A DNA stretch of 64,000 nt, taken from contig VGXV01000004.1 in the NCBI GenBank assembly GCA_016873165.1, forward strand, positions 1 through 64,000, written 5' to 3'. The translations under genes and the position numbers were made by a program. Shown piece after piece: positions 15,033 to 24,120 of this stretch. Under the pieces are notes generated by a model. The model searched no databases. It saw only the letters and a list, made by a program, of their open reading frames with translations, and was not told where the DNA came from. The DNA comes from Planctomycetota bacterium. GTDB taxonomy: Bacteria > Planctomycetota > Brocadiia > Brocadiales > Brocadiaceae. Every line of letters begins with the position of its first letter. The stretch's first letter is position 1.

Positions 15033-16283
15033 TCATTCTTCTTTTTCCCCTACTTCCTCTTTTTCATTTAATGTTTCATACAAACTTTTCTCAAACTGGA
15101 AAACAACAGGGTTATTATCAAAGCATACCCACGTTTTTTCATCTACTAATGCGTAAGCAATCTTTATTGTATTCTCGCCTTCCTTTATCTCTTTCAACAA
15201 CTCCTGCTTTCGTGCCCATTCCGCATCTATACGGTAATCAACGACTTTAAATCTTTCCAGTTCCTTAATTTTTGGAAGAGCGATTTCAAGAAATTCTCCC
15301 GCGTTGGGGGCAATCTTACTTTTCTCATAAGAAGATATTTTATACACCGCAGAATTGCCTTCTTTTTTTACGTATATACCATCCTTCTTGTAAGCAAAAT
15401 GGATGGTATGTATCGTAGTATCCGCCATCGTAAACTGCACGTTCGTATCGGAAGTGTTAAATATATCGTCAGTGTATTCTTTCGGATCAACTGCCTTTTC
15501 AATGCGCAAAGAAACCGCCGCGGCCAGGATGTCATTGGCTTTTGCTTTTTTGATATCAAACACCCCATCATTCGCGGTAAGCTTCCATTCATATTCTTTC
15601 TTTCCTTCTGCTTCTTTGTTCTCTCCGGATTTCTCTTCTCCGTCAGCTTTTTTCTCTTCTTTTACAAACAGAAAATCCTTTCCGTTGTGCCGATACGAAA
15701 TTTTTTGTATTTGGTCTTTCTCAAGCTGCAAAAATTTGCGCTGTATCCAATCTTCCTGTTTTAGCGGTTGATCTCCCCACACCCCAATTTCACCACGGAT
15801 GTCCTGATCAATGGACAGGACATTTTCACTATCTGCCATCCTTGCAAAAGTCTCCTGCGATTCCGCCCCTCTTTTGCCAATTAAAATATGAAACGAAGAA
15901 GAATCTCCTGAAAGAATAATATTCAGGGCTTTTTCTTCGGTAAGATCGAAATTGCTGAAAAATTCCTTCCCCGTTGCCCGCACCTTTCCTTCCGCAGTTG
16001 AAACGGCAGAAAATATTTTTTGTATCTTTTCCGCATCGCCTGGCACATGAAAACTGCTTTCTACTATCCAGTTGTCATTGTCTTTTGAAAGTGTTATCCC
16101 TTGCTGTTTATCGGCGCCTCTGTACAATTCGACTCTTTTAATGCCGGCGGCGGAAAAATTACCGCACAAAGACTGATACCCTGCAACTACTGAAGATTTT
16201 TCCGGTCTTTTTATAACAACAAAATAAACAATAAGAAGAACACAAAAAACGGAAAGCGCTATTATTATCTGTTTGTTTTTCAT
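15033..16283 (-). CDS. DUF4340 protein of the Gld-type ABC exporter operon
   Basis: 416 residues, with one N-terminal membrane anchor (IIIALSVFCVLLIVYFVVI) and a large extracytoplasmic region with repeated beta-rich blocks (VELYRGADKQQGITLSKDNDNW; ITYTDDIFNTSDTNVQF-like). The middle has a Lys/Glu-rich stretch around residues 215-235. DUF4340 genes regularly follow GldA/GldF/GldG-type ABC transporter genes, as here, with only 15 bases between. A clear GAGGAGAG site precedes the ATG. The role is unknown; cooperation with the exporter at the envelope is the usual guess. Confidence 0.8.
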   Translation of the reverse strand: MKNKQIIIALSVFCVLLIVYFVVIKRPEKSSVVAGYQSLCGNFSAAGIKRVELYRGADKQQGITLSKDNDNWIVESSFHVPGDAEKIQKIFSAVSTAEGKVRATGKEFFSNFDLTEEKALNIILSGDSSSFHILIGKRGAESQETFARMADSENVLSIDQDIRGEIGVWGDQPLKQEDWIQRKFLQLEKDQIQKISYRHNGKDFLFVKEEKKADGEEKSGENKEAEGKKEYEWKLTANDGVFDIKKAKANDILAAAVSLRIEKAVDPKEYTDDIFNTSDTNVQFTMADTTIHTIHFAYKKDGIYVKKEGNSAVYKISSYEKSKIAPNAGEFLEIALPKIKELERFKVVDYRIDAEWARKQELLKEIKEGENTIKIAYALVDEKTWVCFDNNPVVFQFEKSLYETLNEKEEVGEKEE

Positions 16284-16298
16284 ATTTCTCTCCTCTTC

Positions 16299-18848
16299 CT
16301 ATGTATTCACCACTGTCAATTGATACATCGCACGTCGCCGCTTTCTCATGTATACCCTGAAAACACCAAACACTATCCAGAGTAAGGAAATAAAGAAAAC
16401 TACAAAAAATTTATAAAACAGTTTTGTGCCGGACGATACCTGGCCGATAAACTCCGCGGCCTTGCCCTTTGATCGTATGCTGATAAGCTCTTCACCAAGG
16501 GTGAGGGAATCGATGGCATTTAAAAAGAACAACGGATTCCCTCCGCTGAGAATTATCTGATCCTTGAACATTTCGGCACACCCTGAAATAATTGCTTTGG
16601 CGGGAACACATTCAATTTCCGGGGCAGTTCCTTCGTGTGCTTCTTTGTCTCCTTCTTGTTCAGGCGTTTCCTCCATCATTGGATTATGCGAGGAAGATTT
16701 TTCTGGCCATTCAGGGATATATTTCCCCGCGTAAGGAAAAGGAAATTTTCCCTCCACAAGTGCAATCAGCGGCTGGTTTGGCTTTATATCATGAAGTTTT
16801 GACGTAATATCCGACTTATCAATGGGTTTTTCCTTGAAGGGAATCGTCCAGCTCACATCACCCGAAGAGGCAAGAATCCTGTAATTCAAATTAAGGCTCT
16901 TGAGTTTCTCTGCATCGACATTCAATGAAGTTCCCCACAAATAAAAGAGGGAACTCAATTGGTCGGTAATAGAGACTTCTTTATTCATATTCTTTTCCAG
17001 AACCCGTATGTGTATCGGCAACTTCACCGGCTGGTTCTGGATAACGGAAAACATGCCTATATTCTTTCTGCTTGGTATCGCGACCGTTTCGTGATTATTG
17101 TCCATAAGGATTTCATCACTAATCGCAATGCCAAATGCAGACATTAAAGGGTTCACCTGCGTATCTATTTTATGCGGAATAGACTGAATACCGCCTTTTT
17201 CACTCACAGAATAGTTATAGTCATACATCTGTACTGCCATAAAAAGATTCGTTCCTCTGGCAAGCGCCTTGTTAATTTCATATCTTTGCCGTTCATTAAG
17301 GCTGTCAGGTTTCAATACTATCAGTGTTTTCGCGTCTTCCGGTATACCGGAGTCTTTCGTCAAATCAATCCTTCTGACGTCGTATCCCTGATGCTTTAAC
17401 GTTTCATCTATCACCGCGTAATAATCTTCCTGCATGGGAGGTTTTTGTCCCATTTGCATCATTATCTGGCGCATGGCGGGATCTTTCATCTGCGGGTTAG
17501 GATATTCCAGAGGGGCATACAGAGCAATCTTCGGCTTCTTCTCCAGCGTCATACGGTAAATCCTTGAAACCAGCTCATATTCCAGGGTATTTAAATTCTG
17601 GGGAATTATCTGAGGGATTACTTCTTCTTTTTTATCCAGATATGCAATACCGATAGCACTGTAAATGCGTTTCACATTAAAGGAATCCTGTTCTATGCTT
17701 TGCGCGTTAAAAGGAACGATTCCTTTCGACTGGAGTTTCTCGACTTTTTCCTGGATTTTATTTGCCAGTTCATCCGTATTCTCCTCCTCCGTTCCTACAT
17801 CTTCAATTCCTTTTGTAGGGTCTACAATCGATACCCGTATGTTTTTACTAAGTTTCCTGAACTCAGTAAGTTTATCGACAACGTCCTGTTCCAGGGATTT
17901 AAATGCGGTTGGCATCTTTTCCTTCGGGGTGACATAATACGTAATATCGAGAGGAACGTCTTTCAAACGCTCTATCACCTTTCGCGATGATGTGCTTATG
18001 GTATAAATATTATTTCTGGTAAGATCAAACCTTCCCAGATTGACGGGCATTACCACCATATTGATAACAATTGCAATGCCAAAGAAAATGGCGCAATTTA
18101 TGGCAAACTTGCGCCTCGAATGAAGTTTTATGCTGCTTTCAAGGGTGTAGGTATTGAGAAAAAGAAACGCTGCGGTAAACGAGAGAAAATATAAAATATC
18201 CTTGCTGTCAATCACACCCCGTTCGATAGCTGAAAAATGAGAGGCAAGGCCAATGGTAGAACTCAGAAACGAACCAAATTGAGGTATCCAGCCATCAATA
18301 AACGTTGCCACATAGTCTGTGCCAAGCATAAAAAAGATGAAGCAGATTACCATGGAAAGAATAAACGATACAATCTGATCTTTGAAGAAGGCGCTGATGA
18401 AAATACCAACCGCAAGATAAAAGGCGCCCAAAAACAGAGATCCAAAATATCCGCCAAGTATCGGCCCAAGGTCCGGCATACCCATGAAAGACAACATAAG
18501 CGGAATAGGAAATGTCCCGGCCAATGCGGTGAGATAAAATGCAAGACTGGCAAGAAATTTCCCTAACACCAGTTGCACACCCGACACGGGAAGGCTCTGC
18601 AACAGGGCGATAGTTCCTGATTTCCGCTCTTCCGACCACAATCGCATCGTAACTGCAGGAATGAAAACAATCAACACCCACGGAAGCATGCTGAAATATG
18701 CCCTCATTTCGGTAAGGCTCATCAGGAAAAAATTCGTCATAAAAAGACCGCAGCTTATTACCAGAAAAACAATGATAAAGATATAAGCAATCGGGGATAT
18801 GAAATAAGCCGCAAATTCTTTACGAAAAATAGTCCATAAACTCTTCAT
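16299..18848 (-). CDS. GldF-GldG fusion: ABC-2 permease plus auxiliary domain
   Basis: 849 residues. Residues 1-240 are a six-helix ABC-2 permease (FRKEFAAYFISPIAYIFIIVFLV; SEERKSGTIALLQSLPVSG). After another membrane helix at about 250-275, a large ABC_transp_aux/GldG-like extracytoplasmic domain follows (RNNIYTISTSSRKVIERLKDVPL; PKIALYAPLEYPNPQ). A final helix at about 815-835 precedes the end. In gliding Bacteroidetes these are two proteins; here they are one chain. With the ATPase gene 10 bases upstream it forms a complete exporter. The substrate is unknown. Confidence 0.88.
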   Translation of the reverse strand: MKSLWTIFRKEFAAYFISPIAYIFIIVFLVISCGLFMTNFFLMSLTEMRAYFSMLPWVLIVFIPAVTMRLWSEERKSGTIALLQSLPVSGVQLVLGKFLASLAFYLTALAGTFPIPLMLSFMGMPDLGPILGGYFGSLFLGAFYLAVGIFISAFFKDQIVSFILSMVICFIFFMLGTDYVATFIDGWIPQFGSFLSSTIGLASHFSAIERGVIDSKDILYFLSFTAAFLFLNTYTLESSIKLHSRRKFAINCAIFFGIAIVINMVVMPVNLGRFDLTRNNIYTISTSSRKVIERLKDVPLDITYYVTPKEKMPTAFKSLEQDVVDKLTEFRKLSKNIRVSIVDPTKGIEDVGTEEENTDELANKIQEKVEKLQSKGIVPFNAQSIEQDSFNVKRIYSAIGIAYLDKKEEVIPQIIPQNLNTLEYELVSRIYRMTLEKKPKIALYAPLEYPNPQMKDPAMRQIMMQMGQKPPMQEDYYAVIDETLKHQGYDVRRIDLTKDSGIPEDAKTLIVLKPDSLNERQRYEINKALARGTNLFMAVQMYDYNYSVSEKGGIQSIPHKIDTQVNPLMSAFGIAISDEILMDNNHETVAIPSRKNIGMFSVIQNQPVKLPIHIRVLEKNMNKEVSITDQLSSLFYLWGTSLNVDAEKLKSLNLNYRILASSGDVSWTIPFKEKPIDKSDITSKLHDIKPNQPLIALVEGKFPFPYAGKYIPEWPEKSSSHNPMMEETPEQEGDKEAHEGTAPEIECVPAKAIISGCAEMFKDQIILSGGNPLFFLNAIDSLTLGEELISIRSKGKAAEFIGQVSSGTKLFYKFFVVFFISLLWIVFGVFRVYMRKRRRAMYQLTVVNT

Positions 18849-18857
18849 ACCGTCTCC

Positions 18858-19802
18858 TTATTTTTCTACCCTTTCTTTTCCCACCAATGATAAAAATATA
18901 TCTTCCAGAGAAAGAGGATGTTCACTCATTTCCTTGATGTCCCATCCCTTCCGGCGTGAAATTGCGGAGAGTTTCATCCATAAAGTATCTTTTACATCGC
19001 TTTCCACCGATACTTCAGCAATACCATCTTTTTCAGCCATACTATCAATCTTTGCGATCTCAGGTATTTCAGAAAGGGTATGTTTTACATCGGAAGCAGA
19101 TGCTTTTACGGAAAAACGAATGGAGGAATGCAGATTCAGGGATTGAGCCATTTCTTTTACTGTGCCTTTCCCAACAATGCGGCCACGATCAATGATAACA
19201 AGTCTGTCGCTCACCTCCCCTATCTCATGCAATACATGTGTGCTGAGAATAATGGTTTTTTCCTTTGCCAGTTCGCGAATGAGTTTTCTGATGCCGATAA
19301 TCTGAACCGGATCAAGGCCTGAGGTGGGTTCATCCAATATCAATACCTGAGGGTCATGGATAAGCGCCTGAGCAAGTCCGACTCTTTGCCGGTACCCCTT
19401 AGACAATTCTCCTATCGGGCGGTAAAAAACATTTTTGAGATCGCAATGCGTCAGTACCCAATCAATGCGTTCCTTTTTTTTATTCCCTGTAAGGCTCCTT
19501 GCATCGGAAACAAAATTCAGATATTCGGCAACCTCCATTTCCGGGTACAAGGGGGCATTTTCCGGCAGATAGCCTAATATTTTTCGCACCTCTTTCGGGT
19601 TTTCCAATACATTGAAATCACCAACCTTCACTGAGCCTCTCACCGGCATAATATGCGTTGCAAGAATTCTCATCGCAGTAGTTTTGCCCGCTCCGTTTGG
19701 TCCCAAAAGCCCGACAATTTCTTTTCTTTCGGCAGCAAAGGAGACGTTTTCAAGCGCCACTGTCGAGCCATACCTCATACAAAGCCCCTGCACTTCGATC
19801 AT
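18858..19802 (-). CDS. ABC transporter ATP-binding protein, GldA-like
   Basis: 314 residues. It has the Walker A GPNGAGKTT, signature LSKGYRQRVGLAQ, Walker B VLILDEPTSGLDP and H-loop LSTHVLHE. A C-terminal DUF4162-like tail follows (SIRFSVKASASDVKHTLSEI). It energises the permease encoded immediately downstream. The start at 19802 matches the usual MIEVQGLCMRYG opening. It is first of three genes, so the promoter should lie in 19803-19991. Confidence 0.93.
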   Translation of the reverse strand: MIEVQGLCMRYGSTVALENVSFAAERKEIVGLLGPNGAGKTTAMRILATHIMPVRGSVKVGDFNVLENPKEVRKILGYLPENAPLYPEMEVAEYLNFVSDARSLTGNKKKERIDWVLTHCDLKNVFYRPIGELSKGYRQRVGLAQALIHDPQVLILDEPTSGLDPVQIIGIRKLIRELAKEKTIILSTHVLHEIGEVSDRLVIIDRGRIVGKGTVKEMAQSLNLHSSIRFSVKASASDVKHTLSEIPEIAKIDSMAEKDGIAEVSVESDVKDTLWMKLSAISRRKGWDIKEMSEHPLSLEDIFLSLVGKERVEK

Positions 19803-19991
19803 TGTTTTCTCCTTGAATTAATACTAAGCGTTGGCCTTACTTTTGTCTGTAGAGAAGAATCGGCCTGCAAATTTTGACATTATCATTGTTTTTCAGCCAT
19901 AAAAATCCCTCTTAAAAACATACACTTAATCATCAATTTTCAGTAAACATTGAATGCCGATAAAATGTTCCAAATGAACAAAAAATACTTA

Positions 19992-20765
19992 TTACTGCCT
20001 GGTAAGGGGGACAAACCTCACGGGAATGATAGATTTTTTTACCACCTTCGATGTTGCGTCTTTTGTTATCAGCATCAGTTCCTGTATTTCAAATACCCCT
20101 CCCACCGGAATCACCATACGCCCTGAAGGTTTCAGTTGATCAATGAGCGGTTGCGGAATTTTCTCCGACGCGGCGGTTACAATTATCGCGTCAAAAGGAG
20201 CACATTCAGGCCAACCATTATATCCATCTCCAATCTTAACCGCGATATTGTCAAATCCCATGGTTTGCAACTGTCTTTTTGCATGGTTACCCAATTCTTC
20301 CACGATCTCTATTGTGTATACCTGCTTTACGATTCTGGCAAGAATGGCTGCCTGGTAGCCGGAACCGGTGCCGACTTCCAAAACAACATCATTTTCATCA
20401 GGTTGCAACAATTCCGTCATAAATGCCACAATGTAAGGCTGGGAAATTGTCTGGCCATGGCCTATCGGAACAGGCTGATCGAAATAGCTGTAATAGCGAA
20501 CCGGTTCAGGAATAAATAAATGCCGGGGAACGGCTTCCATTGCCTCCAATACCTTTTCATCTATCACCCCCCTGTTCGCAATCTGCCTCTCCACCATTTG
20601 TTTGCGTTGCAACGCAAAAGTCTCTTCGTCTAATACTGCTTTTTTATCTCCCATCGCCAAAACCATACCTCTGTTGATTATTAAAAACGCAATTACTGCA
20701 ATAACAATTATTGCAAAAGAAGTAAGAGAAACAAACAGCTTTGGTTCCATGCTTTTTTTCTTCAT
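19992..20765 (-). CDS. pcm: Protein-L-isoaspartate O-methyltransferase, membrane-anchored
   Basis: 257 residues. The SAM-dependent repair enzyme core shows RHLFIPEPVRYYSYFDQPVPIGHGQTISQPYIVAFM and the SAM motif VLEVGTGSGYQAAIL, with the C-terminal VIPVGG loop. Unusually for Pcm, residues 10-35 form a hydrophobic segment (LFVSLTSFAIIVIAVIAFLII), so the enzyme is probably exported or tethered, acting on aged envelope proteins. It could also be started later, but the frame is open from the ATG at 20765. Confidence 0.9.
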   Translation of the reverse strand: MKKKSMEPKLFVSLTSFAIIVIAVIAFLIINRGMVLAMGDKKAVLDEETFALQRKQMVERQIANRGVIDEKVLEAMEAVPRHLFIPEPVRYYSYFDQPVPIGHGQTISQPYIVAFMTELLQPDENDVVLEVGTGSGYQAAILARIVKQVYTIEIVEELGNHAKRQLQTMGFDNIAVKIGDGYNGWPECAPFDAIIVTAASEKIPQPLIDQLKPSGRMVIPVGGVFEIQELMLITKDATSKVVKKSIIPVRFVPLTRQ

Positions 20766-21027
20766 GATGTAAAAGCGAAATCACGCTTTCCCGCAAATAC
20801 ACGAAAAACTTTTACGGATTGAGCTTCGACATATTTTTCATGGCACACAACCACAATTTCTGCCAGCACAAGCTTTTTTAACAACAGTATGAGTACTAAA
20901 TAGCACAAACATGCATGGATGGAAAGTAAATTCTGAGTAAAAGTACGGGTGATGAAATAGAAGAATACAGCATGCAGGAAACTGAGAAATCTTAAAGTTT
21001 TGTGTCTGTTCAATATATAACACTTAC
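20766..21027. other. Gene-free stretch between pcm and the pseudouridine synthase gene
   Basis: 262 bases. A minus-strand open frame spans it, but its composition (runs of Phe, Leu, Cys), lack of a ribosome binding site and overlap with both neighbours argue against a real gene. No RNA gene or repeat is recognised. Confidence 0.4.
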
Positions 21028-21852
21028 TCAGGAAATTAATGCCCTGAGACACTGCGCAAAATCATGCGGAATGCGCGCTGTGGCGGAAATCTTTTTGTGC
21101 GTATAGGGATGCTCAAAGGATATCCGATACGCGTGAAGCATCTGTCTTTTTGTTTCTCTGTGTAACGCGTCTTCAATATGTTTCCGCGCGTATTCTGCCT
21201 CGCCTATGACAGGATGTCCGATGGATGCAAGGTGAATTCTGATTTGGTGCCTTCTCCCCGTTTCCGTGCTTACCTCAAGGTATGAGGAGTTTTCTCCTTT
21301 CTTTAGCAATTGAACGTGCGTCACGGCAGTTTGCCCGCCTATAGGACTATTTACAGAAAAAGTTGTTTTATAAACATCTCCCATTACGATCACACGATAA
21401 ACCTTTTCTATTTCATGTTTTTTAAACACCTTCTTTATCTCTTCAAAAGCATCTTCGTTCTTGGCAAAAATAACTGCCCCGGAGGTATCTTTATCCAGGC
21501 GGTGAACAGCGTATATATGCTTATTATTTAACTGTAACCTTAAATCACTCTCCAGACTGTTTGGCCCGTTTGTTACAATGTCAGGAGGTTTCGCAACAAT
21601 GAGATAGTAATCATCCTGAAAAAGGATATCGTATGTCCTCTTTTCCGATTGTGGTGTTTTATCAAACAGGACTTCAACATTGTCTCCCTTTTTTAACTGA
21701 TAGGAAGCAATCCATACCCTTTTTCTATTAACAAAAACCAACCGGTCATCCAAAAGCTGTTTGGCTTTTTTATTCGACAAGGAAAGTTTTTGTGCAATAA
21801 AACGAAGCAACGGGAGAACGCTCTCCCGCTGCGTTACGGCAAATTTACGCAT
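21028..21852 (-). CDS. RluA-family 23S rRNA/tRNA pseudouridine synthase
   Basis: 274 residues. An N-terminal S4 RNA-binding domain (LLRFIAQKLSLSNKKAKQLLDDRLVFVNRKRV) precedes the catalytic domain, with the signature AVHRLDKDTSGAVIFAKN holding the nucleophilic Asp, and ETGRRHQIRIHLASIGHPVIGE near the end. It isomerises uridine in structured RNA. Family members RluA, RluC and RluD cannot be told apart with confidence; the S4 domain favours the RluC/RluD type. It overlaps the DUF1016 remnant upstream by 8 bases. Confidence 0.92.
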   Translation of the reverse strand: MRKFAVTQRESVLPLLRFIAQKLSLSNKKAKQLLDDRLVFVNRKRVWIASYQLKKGDNVEVLFDKTPQSEKRTYDILFQDDYYLIVAKPPDIVTNGPNSLESDLRLQLNNKHIYAVHRLDKDTSGAVIFAKNEDAFEEIKKVFKKHEIEKVYRVIVMGDVYKTTFSVNSPIGGQTAVTHVQLLKKGENSSYLEVSTETGRRHQIRIHLASIGHPVIGEAEYARKHIEDALHRETKRQMLHAYRISFEHPYTHKKISATARIPHDFAQCLRALIS

Positions 21853-22120
21853 ACAATTTTTCCGTTAAAAACAAGTATATATCATAGAGTTTGAAATATT
21901 CATACATAGTTATATTTCCACATTTTTTATATTTCCCTTCTTTTCTTCCCGCCCGCTTCCCTTTTAAAATTTCTTCATTGATTCGTTTACCGATTTGCCA
22001 GTAAAGCATGGTCATCGCGAAACTCACTGTTGTGGCAACTGTGAAACGGGTTTCATCAATAAGACAGCGGATGTCCTGATAAAAATTACTAACCGTAATA
22101 TCTTCTTTACTCTTTTCCAT
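21845..22120 (-). pseudogene. N-terminal remnant of a DUF1016/YhcG-type nuclease
   Basis: From the ATG at 22120 the frame gives MEKSKEDITVSNFYQDIRCLI, then ATTVSFAMTMLYWQIGKRINEEILKGKRAG, the N-terminal helical domain of DUF1016 proteins (YhcG, PDDEXK nuclease). After KRAG the expected YGKKIVATLSRQL is absent. About 30 unrelated residues follow to the stop. The catalytic C-terminal half is missing, so the gene is a fragment. Confidence 0.7.
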
Positions 22121-22295
22121 AATATTTATATTTATGCTTTTAAATAGCACAAAATGTATTATAAATGCCTCTTTTATTATTCTGAAGCAGAAATTACACA
22201 TAGATAGCCCTTATTATTTTCTCATAGTAAAATACCATAGAAATATATGCATATAGTATGCAGAAAGTTCAAATTACTAATGATTCACAAAATAG

Positions 22296-22324
22296 TTGAC
22301 AGTACCTGCTAATAGTCATATAAA
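22296..22324 (+). promoter_or_regulatory. Strong sigma-70 promoter giving a leaderless udp mRNA
   Basis: TTGACA (22296-22301), a 17-base spacer and TATAAA (22319-22324) form a near-consensus promoter. The ATG of the next gene is at 22333, eight bases after the -10 box, so the transcript should begin at or within a base or two of the start codon. No ribosome binding site is present. Confidence 0.8.
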
Positions 22325-22332
22325 TAAGCATC

Positions 22333-23100
22333 ATGAACAACGTATACCACCTTGATTTAAATAGCAAAAATATACAGGGTGCAAAAATTGCCCTATTGCC
22401 AGGCGACCCTTTCCGGTCTCAGGTCATTGCCGAAAGCATCTCAAAGGTTTACGGAACCGATAATGAGAAACTCGCCTGGAAACGCGAGTTTTGTACGTAT
22501 CTTGCGGAAGTGAACGGGGAAAAAATCCTTATCACCTCCACAGGAATCGGAGGGCCTTCTGCGTCAATCGCCATTGATGAATTGGCACAACTGGGAGTAC
22601 ACACCTTTATCAGAGTGGGAACGACGGGGGCAATACAGGAATTTATCACTATCGGTGATGTAATTATTACTTCCGGCGCGGTTCGCCTTGACGGAGCTTC
22701 AACACATTACGCTCCTATCGAATACCCCGCAGTTGCCCACCATGAAATTATCGATGCACTGATTGAAGGCGCAAAAAATTCGCAGATACAATATCATGTC
22801 GGCGTCACTGCGTCATCAGACACTTTTTATCAAGGCGAAGAACGGGATGATTCATTCAGAAAATATACCCTGAGGAAATTTCAGGGAATAACAAAGGAAT
22901 TGCAGGCGCTCCATGTGCTGAATTACGAAATGGAGGCGTCCACGGTATTGACCCTTACTGCGTCCATGGGACTGAAAGGGGGATGCATCACCGGCGTAGT
23001 GAACAAGCGAGGCATGGAAAAGATAACGGAACAACACCTTAAAACTGGGGAAACAAATGTAATCAAGGCCGCTGTCGCATCATTGAAATATTTGAAATAA
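22333..23100 (+). CDS. udp: Uridine phosphorylase
   Basis: 255 residues. This is a PNP/UDP family enzyme, with phosphate-site LLPGDPFRSQ, ITSTGIGGPSASIAIDELAQLGVHTFIRVGTTGAIQ and the ligand region LNYEMEASTVLTL typical of NP-I hexameric nucleoside phosphorylases. The phrase FQGITKELQ (substrate loop with conserved Gln) favours uridine phosphorylase over purine enzymes. It splits uridine to uracil and ribose-1-phosphate for salvage. It is probably translated from a leaderless message and is followed by 120 bases before era. Confidence 0.9.
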   Translation: MNNVYHLDLNSKNIQGAKIALLPGDPFRSQVIAESISKVYGTDNEKLAWKREFCTYLAEVNGEKILITSTGIGGPSASIAIDELAQLGVHTFIRVGTTGAIQEFITIGDVIITSGAVRLDGASTHYAPIEYPAVAHHEIIDALIEGAKNSQIQYHVGVTASSDTFYQGEERDDSFRKYTLRKFQGITKELQALHVLNYEMEASTVLTLTASMGLKGGCITGVVNKRGMEKITEQHLKTGETNVIKAAVASLKYLK

Positions 23101-23221
23101 CCTCTTTCGGGTAGCGATATTTGCTGTAATGATTTTGGTAGGGGCGAAGTTTTATTCCTTATTTACGTTTGCACCACACTATTCATTTTTTATACCATTA
23201 AAAAAATAAAGATCACTATTT

Positions 23222-24118
23222 ATGCAAAATAAAAAAATTTTTAGAGCAGGATACGTTGGAGTAATCGGAGAACCAAACGTTGGCAAATCAACCCTCATTA
23301 ACCATTATCTGGGATGTAAATTATCCATCGTTACCCACAAACCCCAGACAACGAGAAAAAAAATCATGGGGGTTTTAACAAAAGACGAGTATCAGATTAT
23401 CTTCTTTGATACGCCGGGCATAATCGAGCCCACGTATGAATTGCAGAAATACATGGTAAAAACCGCATACAACGTTATTAACGAAGCTGATTTAGTCCTT
23501 ATGATGATAGACCCTTTTAAACATCCGGCAAAGATACACAGGGACATACTGGAAAAGCTCGCAGCCTTCAAAAAACCGATACTTCTGGCAATTAATAAAG
23601 TAGATCTTGTGGAAGAGGACAAACTCCTTCCCATTATTGCGGCATTTGACGTATTGAAGAGGGTTACTGAAATCATTCCTATCTCTGCAAAGGAAGGAAC
23701 GAATCTTGATCGGCTGCTTTCTCTCATCGTACAATATCTCCCCGAAGGCGATCCCCTGTTTCCGGAAGATTATATGACGGACTACAACGAACGGTTCCTC
23801 GCCTCCGAAGTTATCCGTGAAAAGGTCTTCGAGTTTTACGGCGAAGAAATCCCTTATTCCACAACGGTGGAAATTGAAGAATTCAAAGAGAGGGAAAAAG
23901 GCAGGGACTACGTCAAGGCTATCATTTATGTTGAACGGAAATCGCAAAAAGGGATTATTATCGGTGAAAACGGCAAGGCGATCAAGCAGGTGGGCATTCT
24001 TGCACGAAAAGACATCGAAGAACAACTGGGAAGAGAGATATTCCTCGAACTGCACGTTAAAGTCATGGAAAAATGGCGAAAAGACAAACATAAATTAAAG
24101 AAATTGGGTTACGAATAA
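23222..24118 (+). CDS. era: GTPase Era
   Basis: 298 residues. G1 is GEPNVGKST, G3 is DTPG, G4 is NKVD and G5 ISAKEG. The C-terminal KH domain (VKAIIYVERKSQKGIIIGENGKAIKQVG) binds the 3' end of 16S rRNA during 30S maturation. Length and order are standard. It ends two bases before the next gene, so era, DUF2851 and the acyltransferase gene are probably co-transcribed. Confidence 0.96.
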   Translation: MQNKKIFRAGYVGVIGEPNVGKSTLINHYLGCKLSIVTHKPQTTRKKIMGVLTKDEYQIIFFDTPGIIEPTYELQKYMVKTAYNVINEADLVLMMIDPFKHPAKIHRDILEKLAAFKKPILLAINKVDLVEEDKLLPIIAAFDVLKRVTEIIPISAKEGTNLDRLLSLIVQYLPEGDPLFPEDYMTDYNERFLASEVIREKVFEFYGEEIPYSTTVEIEEFKEREKGRDYVKAIIYVERKSQKGIIIGENGKAIKQVGILARKDIEEQLGREIFLELHVKVMEKWRKDKHKLKKLGYE

Positions 24119-24120
24119 CA

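Noticed and set aside
20762-21052. Minus-strand 96-residue open frame
   Set aside because: It overlaps both neighbouring genes, has no ribosome binding site and has Phe/Leu/Cys-rich low-quality composition; treated as intergenic.
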